A DNA stretch of 64,000 nt from Ophioderma brevispina (lineage: Eukaryota > Echinodermata > Ophiuroidea > Amphilepidida > Ophiodermatidae). Location: positions 30,323 to 94,322 of the forward strand of contig JAMKCH010012768.1 in assembly GCA_023653785.1 (NCBI GenBank), written 5' to 3'. A program made the position numbers and the translations under genes. Below the pieces are notes generated by a model. The model had not been told where the DNA came from and searched no databases. It saw only the letters and a list, made by a program, of their open reading frames with translations. This document shows, piece after piece, positions 34,840 through 45,766 of the stretch (positions are counted from its first letter, which is position 1; every line of letters starts with the position of its first letter).

Positions 34840-35690
34840 AAACTGATAGATTGGGTGTTTCCCCACAGTGGAGTGTTTTGCGCCCTACACTATACCCTAA
34901 CTTTTTTGATAATGATTACTGATTGGGAAGTAGGGAAAAAATCTTCGACGGGGAAGGGGCGGGGTCACTGAGGTCCCTAGTTTTACAATAGGAGATGTGG
35001 ACTTGGCTTTGTGGAAGACTCATCACGTACTGGTCTCCGTCCTCCTTTTTGACGTCGTAGAAGTCTTCAAAAGGCTCTGACGGTATGACTCGGTCAGCGA
35101 TTGTGCAGATATTGAAGAATTTGTTACAAAATTTCTCTTCTCATAGAGTCTGTTTGTATTTGTGAGTAATCAATCACCTGAGAGTAAAAGTTAAGTCTGG
35201 TAAGTGGTAATACAGCTTAAGCATGGCACCAGTTGATTTTAAGTTATTTCAGGTTGGTCTTTTGTAGCAAGTTTGGACTTGAGCATAGAAGCATAAATTG
35301 ATCTCCATTGTTAATATATGTACTTAAAGCGAAGTTGCTCTGGGTGTATTTTCTGGGGGGGTTCTGGTGGAGTGGTTTTCTGGGATATTAAACTAAACTC
35401 TTTTTGTTTTTACAAATCCCTTACTTCTCCCCCGCCCTTTGATTTATTAGGTATTTGTTGCTATTCTTTATGCTTCTTTCTCTGCGGTGTTACGATATTG
35501 TGAATAAAAGTTTGGGAATTTCTAATCCAATAATCAGCGGAATCATGGCCGATCAAATTGCAACAGGTCTATATTATGATGTTAGGGCACATCTCTTGCT
35601 CCCTCAAGTGGAATGTGGCCGATCCCCCCCCTTAAACATAGACGATTTTCTTGGGAAAAGTTCAAAAGCTAACTTGATGTCACAGTAAAT
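34840..35690 (+). pseudogene. LINE reverse transcriptase domain pseudogene
   Basis: GVSPQWSVLRPTLY at about 34854-34895 corresponds to the RT motif G-V-P-Q-G-S-V-L-S-P-T-L. The expected F/Y-A-D-D box falls near 34960 in a G-rich, corrupted stretch (GGGGCGGGGTCACTGAGG). The thumb region gives CYDIVNKSLGISN-I (35486-35530), YYDVRAHLL (35570-35600) and NIDDFLGKSSKANL (35635-35675). The catalytic box is not readable, so the copy is dead as read. Between 33.3 and 34.8 kb only linker-like fragments are seen. Confidence 0.7.
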
Positions 35691-35929
35691 TTCATCCTGT
35701 GAAAACTATTTTTTGGCTTGATTGTTGGCAGTTCATATGCAGAGATAAAATTCTTAACTACCATGGAACCTTTTGGATGAGATTCAGCATTCGGTTTTCC
35801 CCTACTGTGCCCATTGGGTTTTCCTGAATTTGGCATCTTGAGGAAATTCCCATATCTTTGGAGATTTTTGATGCGTGAGTGAAATTGGATTTGGAGACTG
35901 TGATAAGAATGCAAAGCTGATGGGAGATA

Positions 35930-36370
35930 TTGGTTTAATTGGGGTAATTAACCCGAATACATATTTTACTGATGGGAGTACATATGGGGATGGTCTTGCT
36001 ATAAGGTTGGCTGTTGGTTTGTATATTCCTTCATTTTCTATTAGCAAACTTTTAAGCAACTGACGTGTTTACATTATAATGCTTATCTGGTTGTATTCTT
36101 AAGGCTCTCCAGTGGATTGAGGAGGGCCTTCCATATCAATTTTGTATTTTTTGCTTTTTTTAATGTTTTGTTGTTTTTTTGATATTTTTCTCATTTAAGA
36201 AGCACATATCGGATTGTCATTGAAATTCAACATCTTTTTCAATCTTTAAAAAGTGGGTGGGGTGTCGGTTTTCCTTGCTTGGATCCCAATTCCGGTTGGG
36301 TTCGTGCAATTAGGGGGCAGATATAATTGCTAAAAATGCATCTAGGAGTGTGAGAGGATTATTCCTGTTA
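35930..36370 (+). pseudogene. LINE RNase H domain pseudogene
   Basis: TYFTDGSTYGDG (35960-35995) is the T-D-G-S motif with the first catalytic Asp. Then YIPSFSISKL (36023-36052) and KALQWIEEGLPYQF (36102-36145, the A-E-L-x-A-I-x-x-A-L region). HIGLSL/IVIEIQHLF lies near 36210. Near 36280-36350 a corrupted W-x-P-x-H-S-G-V...AKNASR motif is seen. RNase H after RT is characteristic of the I superfamily and rare in Jockey or CR1 elements, so it supports the clade call. Confidence 0.68.
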
Positions 36371-37010
36371 AATTTTGGCCTCTCAGGATTAATTTTTTAA
36401 GTAAGTCTGATTATGCTAAACGATTGGCAGAAAGATTGGGTCTGTTATCTCCCATTCGGACATAAGCTCTTAACCTAATGTCTCTCTATCTCATAGTATA
36501 CTAATTTTGGGCGTAGAGATTAGTTTTATGTCCCAGGCTGAGATTGGGTATGTTGCCTTAATCATTACTTTTTCTTTTGGGAAGGCACCAAAATGGTTTT
36601 TGTGATGTCTGTTGGGTTCCAGATCCAGAGACAATAATAATGTTTTTCTTATTGTAGTAATTGAGCAAAGGAAAGCTTTTTTGATAAATTTTGAGTGTAA
36701 TGGTGCTAGTCCCCCTTAATTAGTGAGAATTTTAGGAGGAAATCACCTCCACTTTGAGCCCTGAGTGGGCTGTTGTCAACTTTATTAAGCCGTGTGATAG
36801 AAAATTTAATTACGTGCTTGGCAGTCCTGGGCCTTAAGTCCAGGCCTAGGGTTTTCTGTTTATAGCTGGTCCTCCGTTTTGTTTAATGGTTTTTGGCTCC
36901 TTTTTTATGTGTCCTTTTATTTGTTTTGATTTGTATTTTCTTTTTTCCTTTAACTGTTGTGGCAACAAAAACTCATTTTAGTATAGGTCCAAGTTTCAAA
37001 CCATTCACCA

Positions 37011-37260
37011 ACCAACCGATCCTATAAAGCAACACCTTATAGGGTGAATCCAATCAAGTTGCAACTATCAGAATGAGGTGAAATACATTAGACAATGGAC
37101 TATTAGAGCAAAGCCATGGAATGGAAGCTCCCCATGTATTCTGGTCCCCAAACCTGCTGGTTCATTCCGTTTTGTCACAGATTTTATTGAAAGTCAACCT
37201 CTGTTCCAAAACCGACTCATATCCGATCCCGGTTGATTATGCATAGAGAGCTTTGGAAAT
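37011..37260 (+). pseudogene. Ty3/gypsy reverse transcriptase, N-terminal fragment
   Basis: After the LINE the gypsy frame resumes: DPIKQ-HPYRVNPIK (37018-37060), then LDNGLIE, then SPCILVPKPAGSFRFVTDF (37127-37183), KTDSYPIP and ESFGN (37200-37260). This is the start of RT: fingers and the first palm motif up to just before F-D-L-x-x-G-Y. It then stops abruptly at the left end of a TIR element. The catalytic Y-I-D-D, RNase H and 3' LTR of this gypsy copy were not found to the right of that element. Confidence 0.85.
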
Positions 37261-40200
37261 CATCCATGATGAATTTTCTCATCACCCGTACACAAAGCAC
37301 CACTTTTTAGGAGGATTGTTGTAAGAAAAAAAGGTCCCCTCTTGTAGGACTAACCCTGGTTTCAAACCCAGGTCTAAGTTATTCCTCCCGTTCAGAATCC
37401 AACCTTATATTTTATTTTGTTAACAACCAATCATTTATAGTAGATTCACAACCCATCGTGTCAACTCAGAGGAACAGTTGGGTTGGGACAGTGTTCGATT
37501 AGTTGGGAGAGGAGGCATAAAAGAACACAGTGGCTTGATTCACCCTGTTTCATGACGAACTAAGCGAAGATCATCTGCCTTGCATGTTGACATTTCCAGG
37601 AGGGTGCAAAACTTTTGTGGTCTCCTTATCCTAAACACAGGCGCTAAAAAGTCAGTAACATTAATGCACCTGTTACATTGAATGCCCCTGAGCAATAGGA
37701 TAGTCAATGTTTTGTAGCTAAAAATATCTCTTAGTGTCACTTGAAAATGCTTCCTAGAATTGATTTTCTTTTTCTCTGGTATCGGATCCATGTTTCTAGA
37801 GTTTAGCGTGGATTTAATTCCACCCACGAACATGCCCTCATTCATGCCCATTACCTTCGGAAGGATAGGGTGGACACGATGGGGTTGATCACTATACATT
37901 TATTTTCTCTCCTCCCTCAGTTCCCAGTAAACAGAGTTCTCACAAAATCCATCCTGAGACTTTTACTAGACATCCTATTCACAATTGTATTGATTTCAAA
38001 TAACCTAACTGACCCTAACTGAACTTTGACCGTTCTCTCTTAACACATAGAAACCTGCTCTTAAGGATCTTCCTGACTATTTGTTAAGTATCCATCAAAC
38101 ACATTCTAAGAATTTTTAACAATGACCTCAAATAATCTGTACATGAATTTGACCTCATATTGCTGACCACTCCATGACCCAATCACCAAGTAATTCTAAG
38201 CACTTACACACAAGTGATTACTCTGACTGTGAAAGAAGTCTTTTGTAAAGCATTTGTTCAACAAATGACCTGAGGAACTCCTAGATACCTTTGACCTCAA
38301 TTTCTTTAGCAAATCATTGATCCACACCTCACAGATCATTTTAACATATAAATATTCTTTTCATCACTTTCATGAAGAAAATATCATATTGAACATTTGT
38401 ACTGACAAATAACCCAAGCTCTTCAACTTCAAGCCCACTTGTTTTCTTCCAATAATACTTTTTTCTCCACCAATGCTCTTGATTTGTCCAAGAAGCATTC
38501 ATAAAAGTGTTTTACTGAGGAGCCTAATCTTGATGAGCGTGCTCCATTAAATCGTCTAAATCATGCTCTCAATTAGCAAAAAAAAAATTCCTATTAGCAA
38601 CAATAAAAATTCAACGCTACGTTTGTACATTTTCCCTTCCATAAAAAACATTATTACATTAGGCCTAAAATAAAAATCAAGCCACAGTACACACTACACA
38701 AGCATAAGTATTATTTTCAATCTTGACTATCTTACGTTGCAATGATGATGAAAAAACAAATCTCTTTGCTTTAAAGAGCAAAAGAATCTTAAAATCACTT
38801 AGTTTTCAAACCACATACAAGCACTCACTTCTACGAAAAAATCTACTCTGAAAGCTCTTGCCTTCAATTGCTCTATTGGTACTTACCGTAGCAGGTGGGG
38901 CGGTCTAGCTCCGCCCTTTGGATGACAACCGTTTGGTATGGACCTACGACCCTGCCTGACCCGAACATTGACCGTTACTTGGGTTTCCTACTCGTGCAAT
39001 GGTTCCCTGTGATTGTGATGAAAATGAATGACTCAGTTTGCCATTTTTAATTTACATGTTCCCAGTGCCATTAATAAAAGGTGAATATTAAAATAGTGGT
39101 TTTGTACTAAAGACAAAAACTTTATGTCATGTTGCAGGGAACAGACCCTGAACCCATTAGAAGTGCTGGAACTGTTGAGATTTTCAAGAAACTGTGAAAC
39201 ACATCTTTTCCCAATGCATATAAGCAGTGACTTTAGCATTTGTGCATTGTTGTTTTACTTACATCGGCACTTTTGCAATCTGCATATTTTCCTGTTGTAA
39301 CTTTTGCTTTGCTTTTTGTCAATGCGCCTTAGTGCCAATTTTGTAATTGGTTTTTGGCGCTATATAATGTCAGGTATTATTTTATTATTTATTAATTACT
39401 ACGTATAATTGTGCTAATAATATTTGTGATAAAATATTGCTGTGTACCAAGATGGGATAACACTTGCAATGCCTTTAATGGAATATTAAGCAATTAAAGC
39501 CTTAACTTATCCTTATTTCACGAGTTTGTTGCATTTTACACACCTTTTGATTACACCCCTATTCAAGAGAAAATAAATATAGCAATTTTGCATGTTACAC
39601 TTGGTACCCTTAACCATTTCAATTCATACCCTGTCTGCTGAAAAAATTACTTTCATGAAACCTATCACCCTTGGGGCAGTAACACTTTTTTGTATTCAGG
39701 GGAATTTTAAATAATCACGTTTTTCAATTGCAACATCTTTCAAATCTTCCTGATTCTAATCCTTGCATTATTTTGCCTTCAAGCATTGTGTGGATTAGAT
39801 TTGACGCGAAAGAGGAAAATAATAAAAAGAACTACATATTTCAAACGTTGAAATCTTTTTGCCACCAATCACTAATGAATGACAAATATTTGCCCATCTG
39901 CTCAGAGGAACGAGCAAAGGGATTGAAATCCGCGATTTGACGTGCTGAAAGATTCATTCCGCAATTGGACTAATAACAACACCGCCGTACTCTATCCAAT
40001 ACTTTTGGGCAAAATTCCATTAAGGTGATGGGGACCGGCGTGAACTTCAAGGAAATTAGGTCGGCTTCAAATGAAATCGAGCATCAACTTCCCTCGCCGT
40101 ATTCCTTACTCAGATCTGCCGATTTCTGTAATACGCTGGCCATTTGCCTCAGCGTTATCCTGTGACGATATATGGTGCATCAATAATGAAAGATCACACA

Positions 40201-40605
40201 CACATCTCATACCGGTAGGGGTGAATTATTAGAATTTGTATTTTCCTAACAATCTGCTTAAATGGTGAAAGCTTTGGAGAATTACTTGTAAATACGAGCC
40301 CTTGGAGATGGAAACAACTTAGGTTATTAACGTGGCAATAACAAGATAAATTTAAGTATGATCATGCAATACAATACATTTTTTCCTAATAGGACAGCCG
40401 ACTTGCAATGTACCTTCATAACGATACCTGATCATTTATGCCGCACTGCGGTTTCATACAAATAATTCTCCAACAATTCATTGTTTTAGTTAAAGGAGAC
40501 TAACTTTAGACCTGGTTTAAACAGGTTAGTCCCTACAAGAGGGACCTTTTTTGTTTTCCTTATAACATACTGTGAAAGTTTTAACAATGTAGGGTGGAAC
40601 TTTCG
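37261..40605. mobile_element. 3.35-kb non-coding TIR element, copy 1 (inserted in gypsy RT)
   Basis: The left terminus (37261-37403) reads CATCCATGATGAATTTTCTC... through AGGTCCCCTCTTGTAGGAC and CCCAGGTCTAA. The right terminus (40483-40605) is its inverted complement: AGACCTGGTTTAAACAGG, TAGTCCCTACAAGAGGGACC, and on to GGGTGGAACTTTC. The terminal inverted repeats are about 120-140 bp. The interior has AT-rich sequence, a patch of TGACCTCA-type repeats (38.0-38.3 kb) and a LINE 3' end (39.1 kb), but no transposase. The minus-strand open frame at 37899-37540 is not preserved in copy 2, so it is not a gene. Probably a non-autonomous DNA element or foldback element. Confidence 0.75.
39125..39400 (+). 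mobile_element. LINE 3' terminus inside TIR element copy 1
   Basis: GGAACAGACCCTGAACCCATTAGAAGTGCTGG... corresponds to a translated LPEHIRSAGTVEIFKK-type RT C-terminus, better read in copy 2. It is followed by a short 3' UTR with GCGCCTTAGTGCCAATTTTG and GCGCTATATAATGTCAGGTATTATTTTATTATTTATT. Such ends with an ATT-rich tail are typical of CR1/L2-type LINEs. It is 5'-truncated to a few hundred bases. Confidence 0.7.
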
Positions 40606-40690
40606 ATTTTTTTAGTGGACACCTGATATGGCAAATCCTCTTGTTTGGCACCTTTAAGCCATGCCGCCCTTGTGAGAAGGCAACTTCTCT
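40606..40690 (-). repeat. short piece of repeat family R
   Basis: GTGGACACCTGATATGGCAAATCCTCTTGTTTGGCACCTTTAA matches the end of the family at 57690-57735 (GAGGACATCTGATATGTGAAATCTCTTGTTGCACACCTTTAA). It directly abuts the right end of TIR element copy 1, so that element seems to have landed in, or recombined with, a copy of family R. Confidence 0.6.
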
Positions 40691-40964
40691 CCGCTACTCT
40701 CGCTATGGTGTGTTTTGTACAGAAGTTTTGTGAACTGAAATTTCACATTGTATTGTGAGAACATCTAGCCATAACCCCGCTCCTATTTTTGACATCAATC
40801 GTAGTTTGAATGTCGCATACTTTAATTTAGCAGTTCTAAGCATGGGAGTTAATGCATTTATTTGTAATTACTTCAGAAAAGAGAGTGTTTATGCCTATGT
40901 ACCAATGGCATCAGTAGCCAAATTCTGTGCACGCTGTCAATCAAATACTTTGCTCACCATGGCC

Positions 40965-41325
40965 CTGTCCCGGGGGGTTCTACATTGTTAGGTAGTATGG
41001 GTATGTGCCACCTATAAGACCCTCATTTTCAGGCTTTTTCAAGCTCCATGACCCCCTTTTAAGCCATTTCAGTTTCCAGGACCCTACTTTCATGTCCAAA
41101 GCCATATTCTACCAATGTCTGTAAAAACAATTTAAAAAAAAATAGTGTGGAAATTGAAGGAAATCATAGCTTTTTTTAAAATTTTTGGAAAACCTAGTTA
41201 CGGAGACCGCCATTTTTTTTCGGCCTCAAAAGCAGCCCTGAGCCTCAATTTTTGAAATCCATGAGGTGCACATACCCACCCAAAAATAAGTTAAGACCCC
41301 CCCGGGCCGTGTCATGTGTGGTAGT
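40965..41325. mobile_element. MITE-like element with CCCGGGGGGTC termini
   Basis: The left end reads GTCCCGGGGGGTTCTAC...TGGGTATGTGCCACCT (40967-41010). The right end, inverted, reads GCCCGGGGGGGTCTTAAC...GTGGGTATGTGCACCTC (41265-41310). The ends are inverted repeats of about 40 bp around a ~350-bp non-coding body. No transposase. The family was not identified. Confidence 0.6.
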
Positions 41326-42255
41326 TATTTAAAAATCACACAAGAGTGTGATCCGTGGTGTAACTTCATTTGAAATTCATATTCCTTCTGTTGTCCTTTT
41401 ACGTGGGAGTAGGGATTTCAAATGGAATGCTATTTTAACAAATTAAAGTATAGTCTCTGAATTCAAGAGCCAAACATGACAAACCAAACCATTGCGAATT
41501 TGCGTCTTAATGAAAGACTATTATCTGAATAATGTCTTTCAGCATTATAATCAAATAGAAATCTTTATAGTTGAATGGGATTTATAGGCTTTGTACAGCT
41601 GATTGATATCTTTCATCCAGGCCTTACACCAAATGTTTCACTTGCCGGAAACCATGAAATTCACAGTGTCATTACATGAATGTTGAAATTGACCCTCAAT
41701 CATCCTAGAAGATTCACATATCTTCCAGATTCAAGAGCACCATGGTGCTGTAGGTCACTTACATTATGGCATAATAATTGTATTTGTTTCCAGCATAATG
41801 TTTTAGATGACTTCATCCCTTTGCAGTCCAAAGTCAAGATAATTCTTGCCATAATTCAGCCCTTCTGTAAAGTACCATCTTGAATGGTGACAGGGAGAGA
41901 TTTTTTGGGATAACAAGTTTTCCCTCCATTTGCACTTATCGTTGTAGAACACTTACCGAGAACATTTTGAAGCTTATTATGACAACAAAGTAAAAAAAAA
42001 AGAAAACCCACACCTATGCTTTGAACTTTGCCTGCTATCATAATTATCAATCCATAGAAGCATGCTTTTTTCAGCATGCAACGACAGAAATGCCAAACCT
42101 CGTCGTAATGAATTTATTCAAAACAATGCAATTCAACATTATCACTTCAGGGATGGATCTAAACATTGGTACAAATATGCAAAAACCCTGGAATAAATAA
42201 AAAAATTTGGGGTTTTCCTTCCTTGGAAATTCCTGTGTCTAATTTATTTAACAGT
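41326..42255. other. unassigned stretch between TIR element copies
   Basis: AT-rich, with no gene or repeat I recognise. Open frames on both strands at 41680-42077 overlap each other and show no motif. Confidence 0.35.
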
Positions 42256-42550
42256 TAATGGTTGGTAATTCTGAAAGGAATCTAACTTTAGTCCTGGGTG
42301 TAAACCTCATGCTTAGTCCACAAAGGGGACCTTTTTTTTTTCCTGTTCAAAATACTGTGAAAGTTAAATGTAACGGAGGAGAAATTCTTCATGGATGGGC
42401 TATAACAGCCCATCCATGAGGAATTTTCTCCACCCGTTACAGCACACTTTTAGAGTTTTTGTATAAAGACAAAAGGTCCCCTCTTGTAGGACCTAACCCT
42501 GGTGTAAACCCAGGTCTAAAGTAGTCTCCCTTTCAGAATACCAACCATTA
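42256..42550. repeat. 295-bp near-perfect palindrome
   Basis: Two arms of about 145 bp are inverted copies of each other around the loop ATAAC at 42402-42406, with GATGGGCT and AGCCCATC beside it. The outermost pairing is TAATGGTTGG with CCAACCATTA. The right arm is the left terminus of TIR element copy 2. The left arm is the same terminus inverted, without the element interior behind it. It is thus two element ends head to head, or a self-standing foldback MITE. Confidence 0.85.
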
Positions 42551-45500
42551 TATTTTATTAATATTTGTTAACAACAAATCAATTTATATAAAGATTCAAC
42601 CCATCGTGTCCAACCAGAGGAAAATTTTGGTGACAGTTTCGATTAGTTGGAGAGGAGGCAGAAAAAAGAAAACATTGGCGTGATCACCTGTTTTCATGAA
42701 CGAACTAAGCTAAGATAATCTGGCCTTCATGTTGACATTTTCACATGGAGGTGGCAAACCTTTTGTGTTCCTCTTATCCTAACACGGGCGCTGAAAAGTC
42801 AGTACATAATTCACCGTTACATTGAAATCCACTGAAGCAAATAGGATTAGTCCCAATGTTTTGTAGCTAAAATTGCGCTACGTTCCCTTGAATGCTTCCT
42901 TCCTAGAATTTGATTTTCTCTGGTATCGGAATTCCATGTTTCAATAGCTTTATCGTGAATTTTTAATTTCCACCCACTGAACATGCCCCTCATTCATGCC
43001 CATACCTTCGGAAAGTATTAGAGGTGCACGAATGGGTTGACTCTACTATAACAGTTATTTTCTCCTCCATCAGGTCCAATGTAACAAGAGTCTCACAAAA
43101 TCCCTCTGAGACTTTTACTAGACCTACCTATCACAAATGTAAGTGATTTTCCAAATAACCTAAACTGACCCTAACTGAACTTTGACCTTTCTCTCTTAAC
43201 ACCCCTATAACCTTTGCTTCTTAAGGATCTTTTCTGACTCATTTGTTCAGTATCCATTCAAAACACATTCTAGAAATTTTTCAACATGACCTCAATAATC
43301 TTACAATGAAATTTGACCTCATATTGCTGAACCACTCCATGACCCAATCCACCAAGGTAGATTCTAAACACTTAAGTGATTACTCGACTGTGAAAGAATG
43401 TCTTTTTAAAGCATTTTTCAACAATGACCTGAGATAACTCCTAGATGGACCTTTGACCTCCAAATGTTTTGTTTTTCTTTTAGCAATCATGAGCCACACA
43501 TCAAAAATCATTTTAAAAACATATAGAATAATATCCTGTTTTCACTTTCATGATAGAAATATCATTTGAACATTTTTGACTGACAAATGAACTCATAAGC
43601 TCTTCACCTTCAAGCCATCTTGTTTCTCTTCTTTCCAATAAATGACTATTTCCCACCAATTCTCTTGAATTTGTCCAAGAGCATCATAAAAGTGTTTTTT
43701 ACTGAATTAGCCGAAATATTGATGATCGTGCTTCATTACATCGTCTAAAATGCTCTCATTAGCAAAAAAAAATTCCTATTAGCAAAAATAAAAATTCATC
43801 TCCAACGCTACATTTGACATTTCCCTTATCCATAAAAAACAGTATTAATTAGGCCTAAAGAAAAATCAAGCTCACCGTACCACTACATAAAAAGCATAAG
43901 TAATTATTTTCAAAATTTCTTGACTAATCTTACTTGCAAATGATGATGAAAAAAAACAAATCTCTTGCTTTAAAAAGGCAAAAGAATCTTAAAATCCCTT
44001 ATTTTCAAACACACAAGCACCAAATTCTACTAAAAAATCTACTCTGAAAGCTCTTGCCATCAATTGCTCTATTGGTCTTACTCGTACAGTGGGAAGGTCT
44101 AGCTCCGGCCGCATTTGGATGCAAACACCGTGTTGGTATGACCTCACGACCCTGCAACTGAACCGAACATGACGTGACGGTGGGTTTTCTCTCGTGCATG
44201 GTCTTCCAATGTTAGTAGTGAATAGAAACACTGAAAAATATCTCAGTTGCAATTTTAATTTAATTCCCATGCATTATAAAAAAGGGTGATATATGAAATC
44301 AGTGGTTTTGTACTAAAGATCAACACTTATGTCATGTGCAAGGGAACAGACTCCCTGAACACATTAGAAGTGCTGGAACTGTTGAGATTTTCAAGAAACT
44401 TGTAAACATCATCTTTTCCAAATTGCAATATAAGCATGACTTTAGCATTTGTGCATTGTGTGTTTTTACTTACATCTGCACTTTTTGCAATCTGCATATT
44501 TTCCTGTTAGTAACTTTTTTGCTTTGCTTTTTGTCAAATAAGCGCCTTAGTGCAATTTTGTATTGGTTTTGGGCGCATATAAAGGTCAGGTAATTATTAT
44601 TATTATATTATTACATACTGTATATTGTGCTAATAATATTTGTGATAAAAATATTGCTATATTGCTGTTTACCAGATGGGGATACCACCTTGCATTGTAC
44701 CTTTTAATGGGAATATTAAGGCAATTAAGCATTACAAATATCCTTATTTGCACTAGTTGTGGGCATATTTACACACCATTTTGATTAACCCCTATCAAGA
44801 AAAATAATATATCAATTTGATGTTCACTTGTGTACCCTTTAACCATTTCATTTCAATCAGCTGTCCTGATAAAAATTACTTTTCATTAAACCTTATCACC
44901 CTGGTCAGTCACACGTTTTGTATGCAGGAAATTTTTAAAATCATCCGTTTCAAAATTGCAACATCATTCAATTCTTCAATGATTTCAAAATGCCGTGCAT
45001 TAATTTGCTCAATAAGTGTGTTATATTTAATTTGAAGCAACGACACACGAGGAAACTAATAACAAGACCATCTACAATATTTATCACAATAGGTTGATAT
45101 TTGTGCCAACATCAATATGAATGACAAAATTTGCCCATCTTCTCAGATAAACGAGCAAAAGGGAAGTTAAATCCGCGATTTGACGTGTGAAAGATATCAT
45201 TCCGCAATTGGACTAATAACACACGCCGTACTCTATCCAATACTTTGCAAAATTCATTAAGGTGCTGGGGTACCGGCGTTTAACTTTTCAAGGAAATTAG
45301 GTCGGCTTCAAATGAAATCGAGTCATCAACTTCCCTCGCCGTATGTCATTACTACAGAAATATGCCGATTCTGTAATCCGCTGGCAATTTTGCAGCGTTT
45401 AATCCTTTGACTATATATGTGTTCCATCACTACTGAAAAAATCACACACCCAACTCATACCGGTAGGGGTGAATGTATTGATTTGTAAATTTTCTACAAT

Positions 45501-45766
45501 GACTGCCTTTAAAAGGGGGAAAGGCTTTTGGAGAATTACTTTGAGAAGCTAAAGAGCCCTTGGGTGAGATGGAAACAACTTAAGGTTATTAACTTGCAAT
45601 ACAAGATAAATGAAAATGTAGGATATGCTCGACAATACATTTTTTCCTAATAAGAACAGGCCGACTTGCAAATCGTACCTTCAGACGATACCTGATCATT
45701 TCATGCCCACTGGGTTTATACAAAAACATAATTTCTCCAACAAGTCATTTTTAAGTTAAAAGGTAT
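42404..45766. mobile_element. 3.35-kb TIR element, copy 2 (right terminus lost)
   Basis: Colinear with copy 1 along its whole interior. Shared landmarks include AGGTCCCCTCTTGTAGGAC (42475), CTAACTGACCCTAACTGAAC (43168), CTCATACCGGTAGGGGTGAAT (45455) and CGATACCTGATCATTT (45683). The copies differ by many 1-2 base indels. The left end forms half of the 295-bp palindrome. At 45766 homology stops at AGTTAAA, exactly where the right terminal repeat would begin, so that terminus is missing. No transposase gene is seen. Minus-strand frames near 44.0-44.3 kb are not shared with copy 1. Confidence 0.8.
44325..44640 (+). mobile_element. LINE 3' terminus inside TIR element copy 2
   Basis: The frame at 44344-44430 reads NRLPEHIRSAGTVEIFKKLV, the C-terminal end of a CR1/L2-type LINE reverse transcriptase. 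It is followed by the 3' UTR with AAGCGCCTTAGTGCAATTTTG and GGGCGCATATAAAGGTCAGGTAATTATTATTATT. It is the better preserved of the two copies. Its presence at the same place in both TIR elements shows that the LINE inserted before the element was duplicated. Confidence 0.75.

Larger units (their letters stand above)
30476..37010 (+). mobile_element. LINE (I-superfamily type, with RNase H), inserted in the gypsy element
   Basis: A near full-length but heavily mutated non-LTR retrotransposon of about 6.5 kb, carrying ORF1 with zinc knuckles, AP endonuclease, reverse transcriptase and RNase H, all on the plus strand. It sits exactly where gypsy coding breaks off after the linker (30475) and resumes with RT (37018). 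CGTCCCTATAAGAG at 30469-30482 and CGATCCTATAAAGC at 37018-37031 are probably the two copies of the target-site duplication. The first kilobase has no assigned coding and is probably the 5' untranslated region. The 3' region (36.7-37.0 kb) is T-rich and non-coding. Confidence 0.78.

Noticed and set aside
37540..37899. 119-codon minus-strand frame inside TIR element copy 1, considered as a transposase
   Set aside because: No catalytic motif is seen, and the corresponding stretch of copy 2 does not keep the frame.
43989..44270. 93-codon and overlapping 64-codon minus frames inside TIR element copy 2
   Set aside because: Not open in copy 1; two frames are open at once; no motif.
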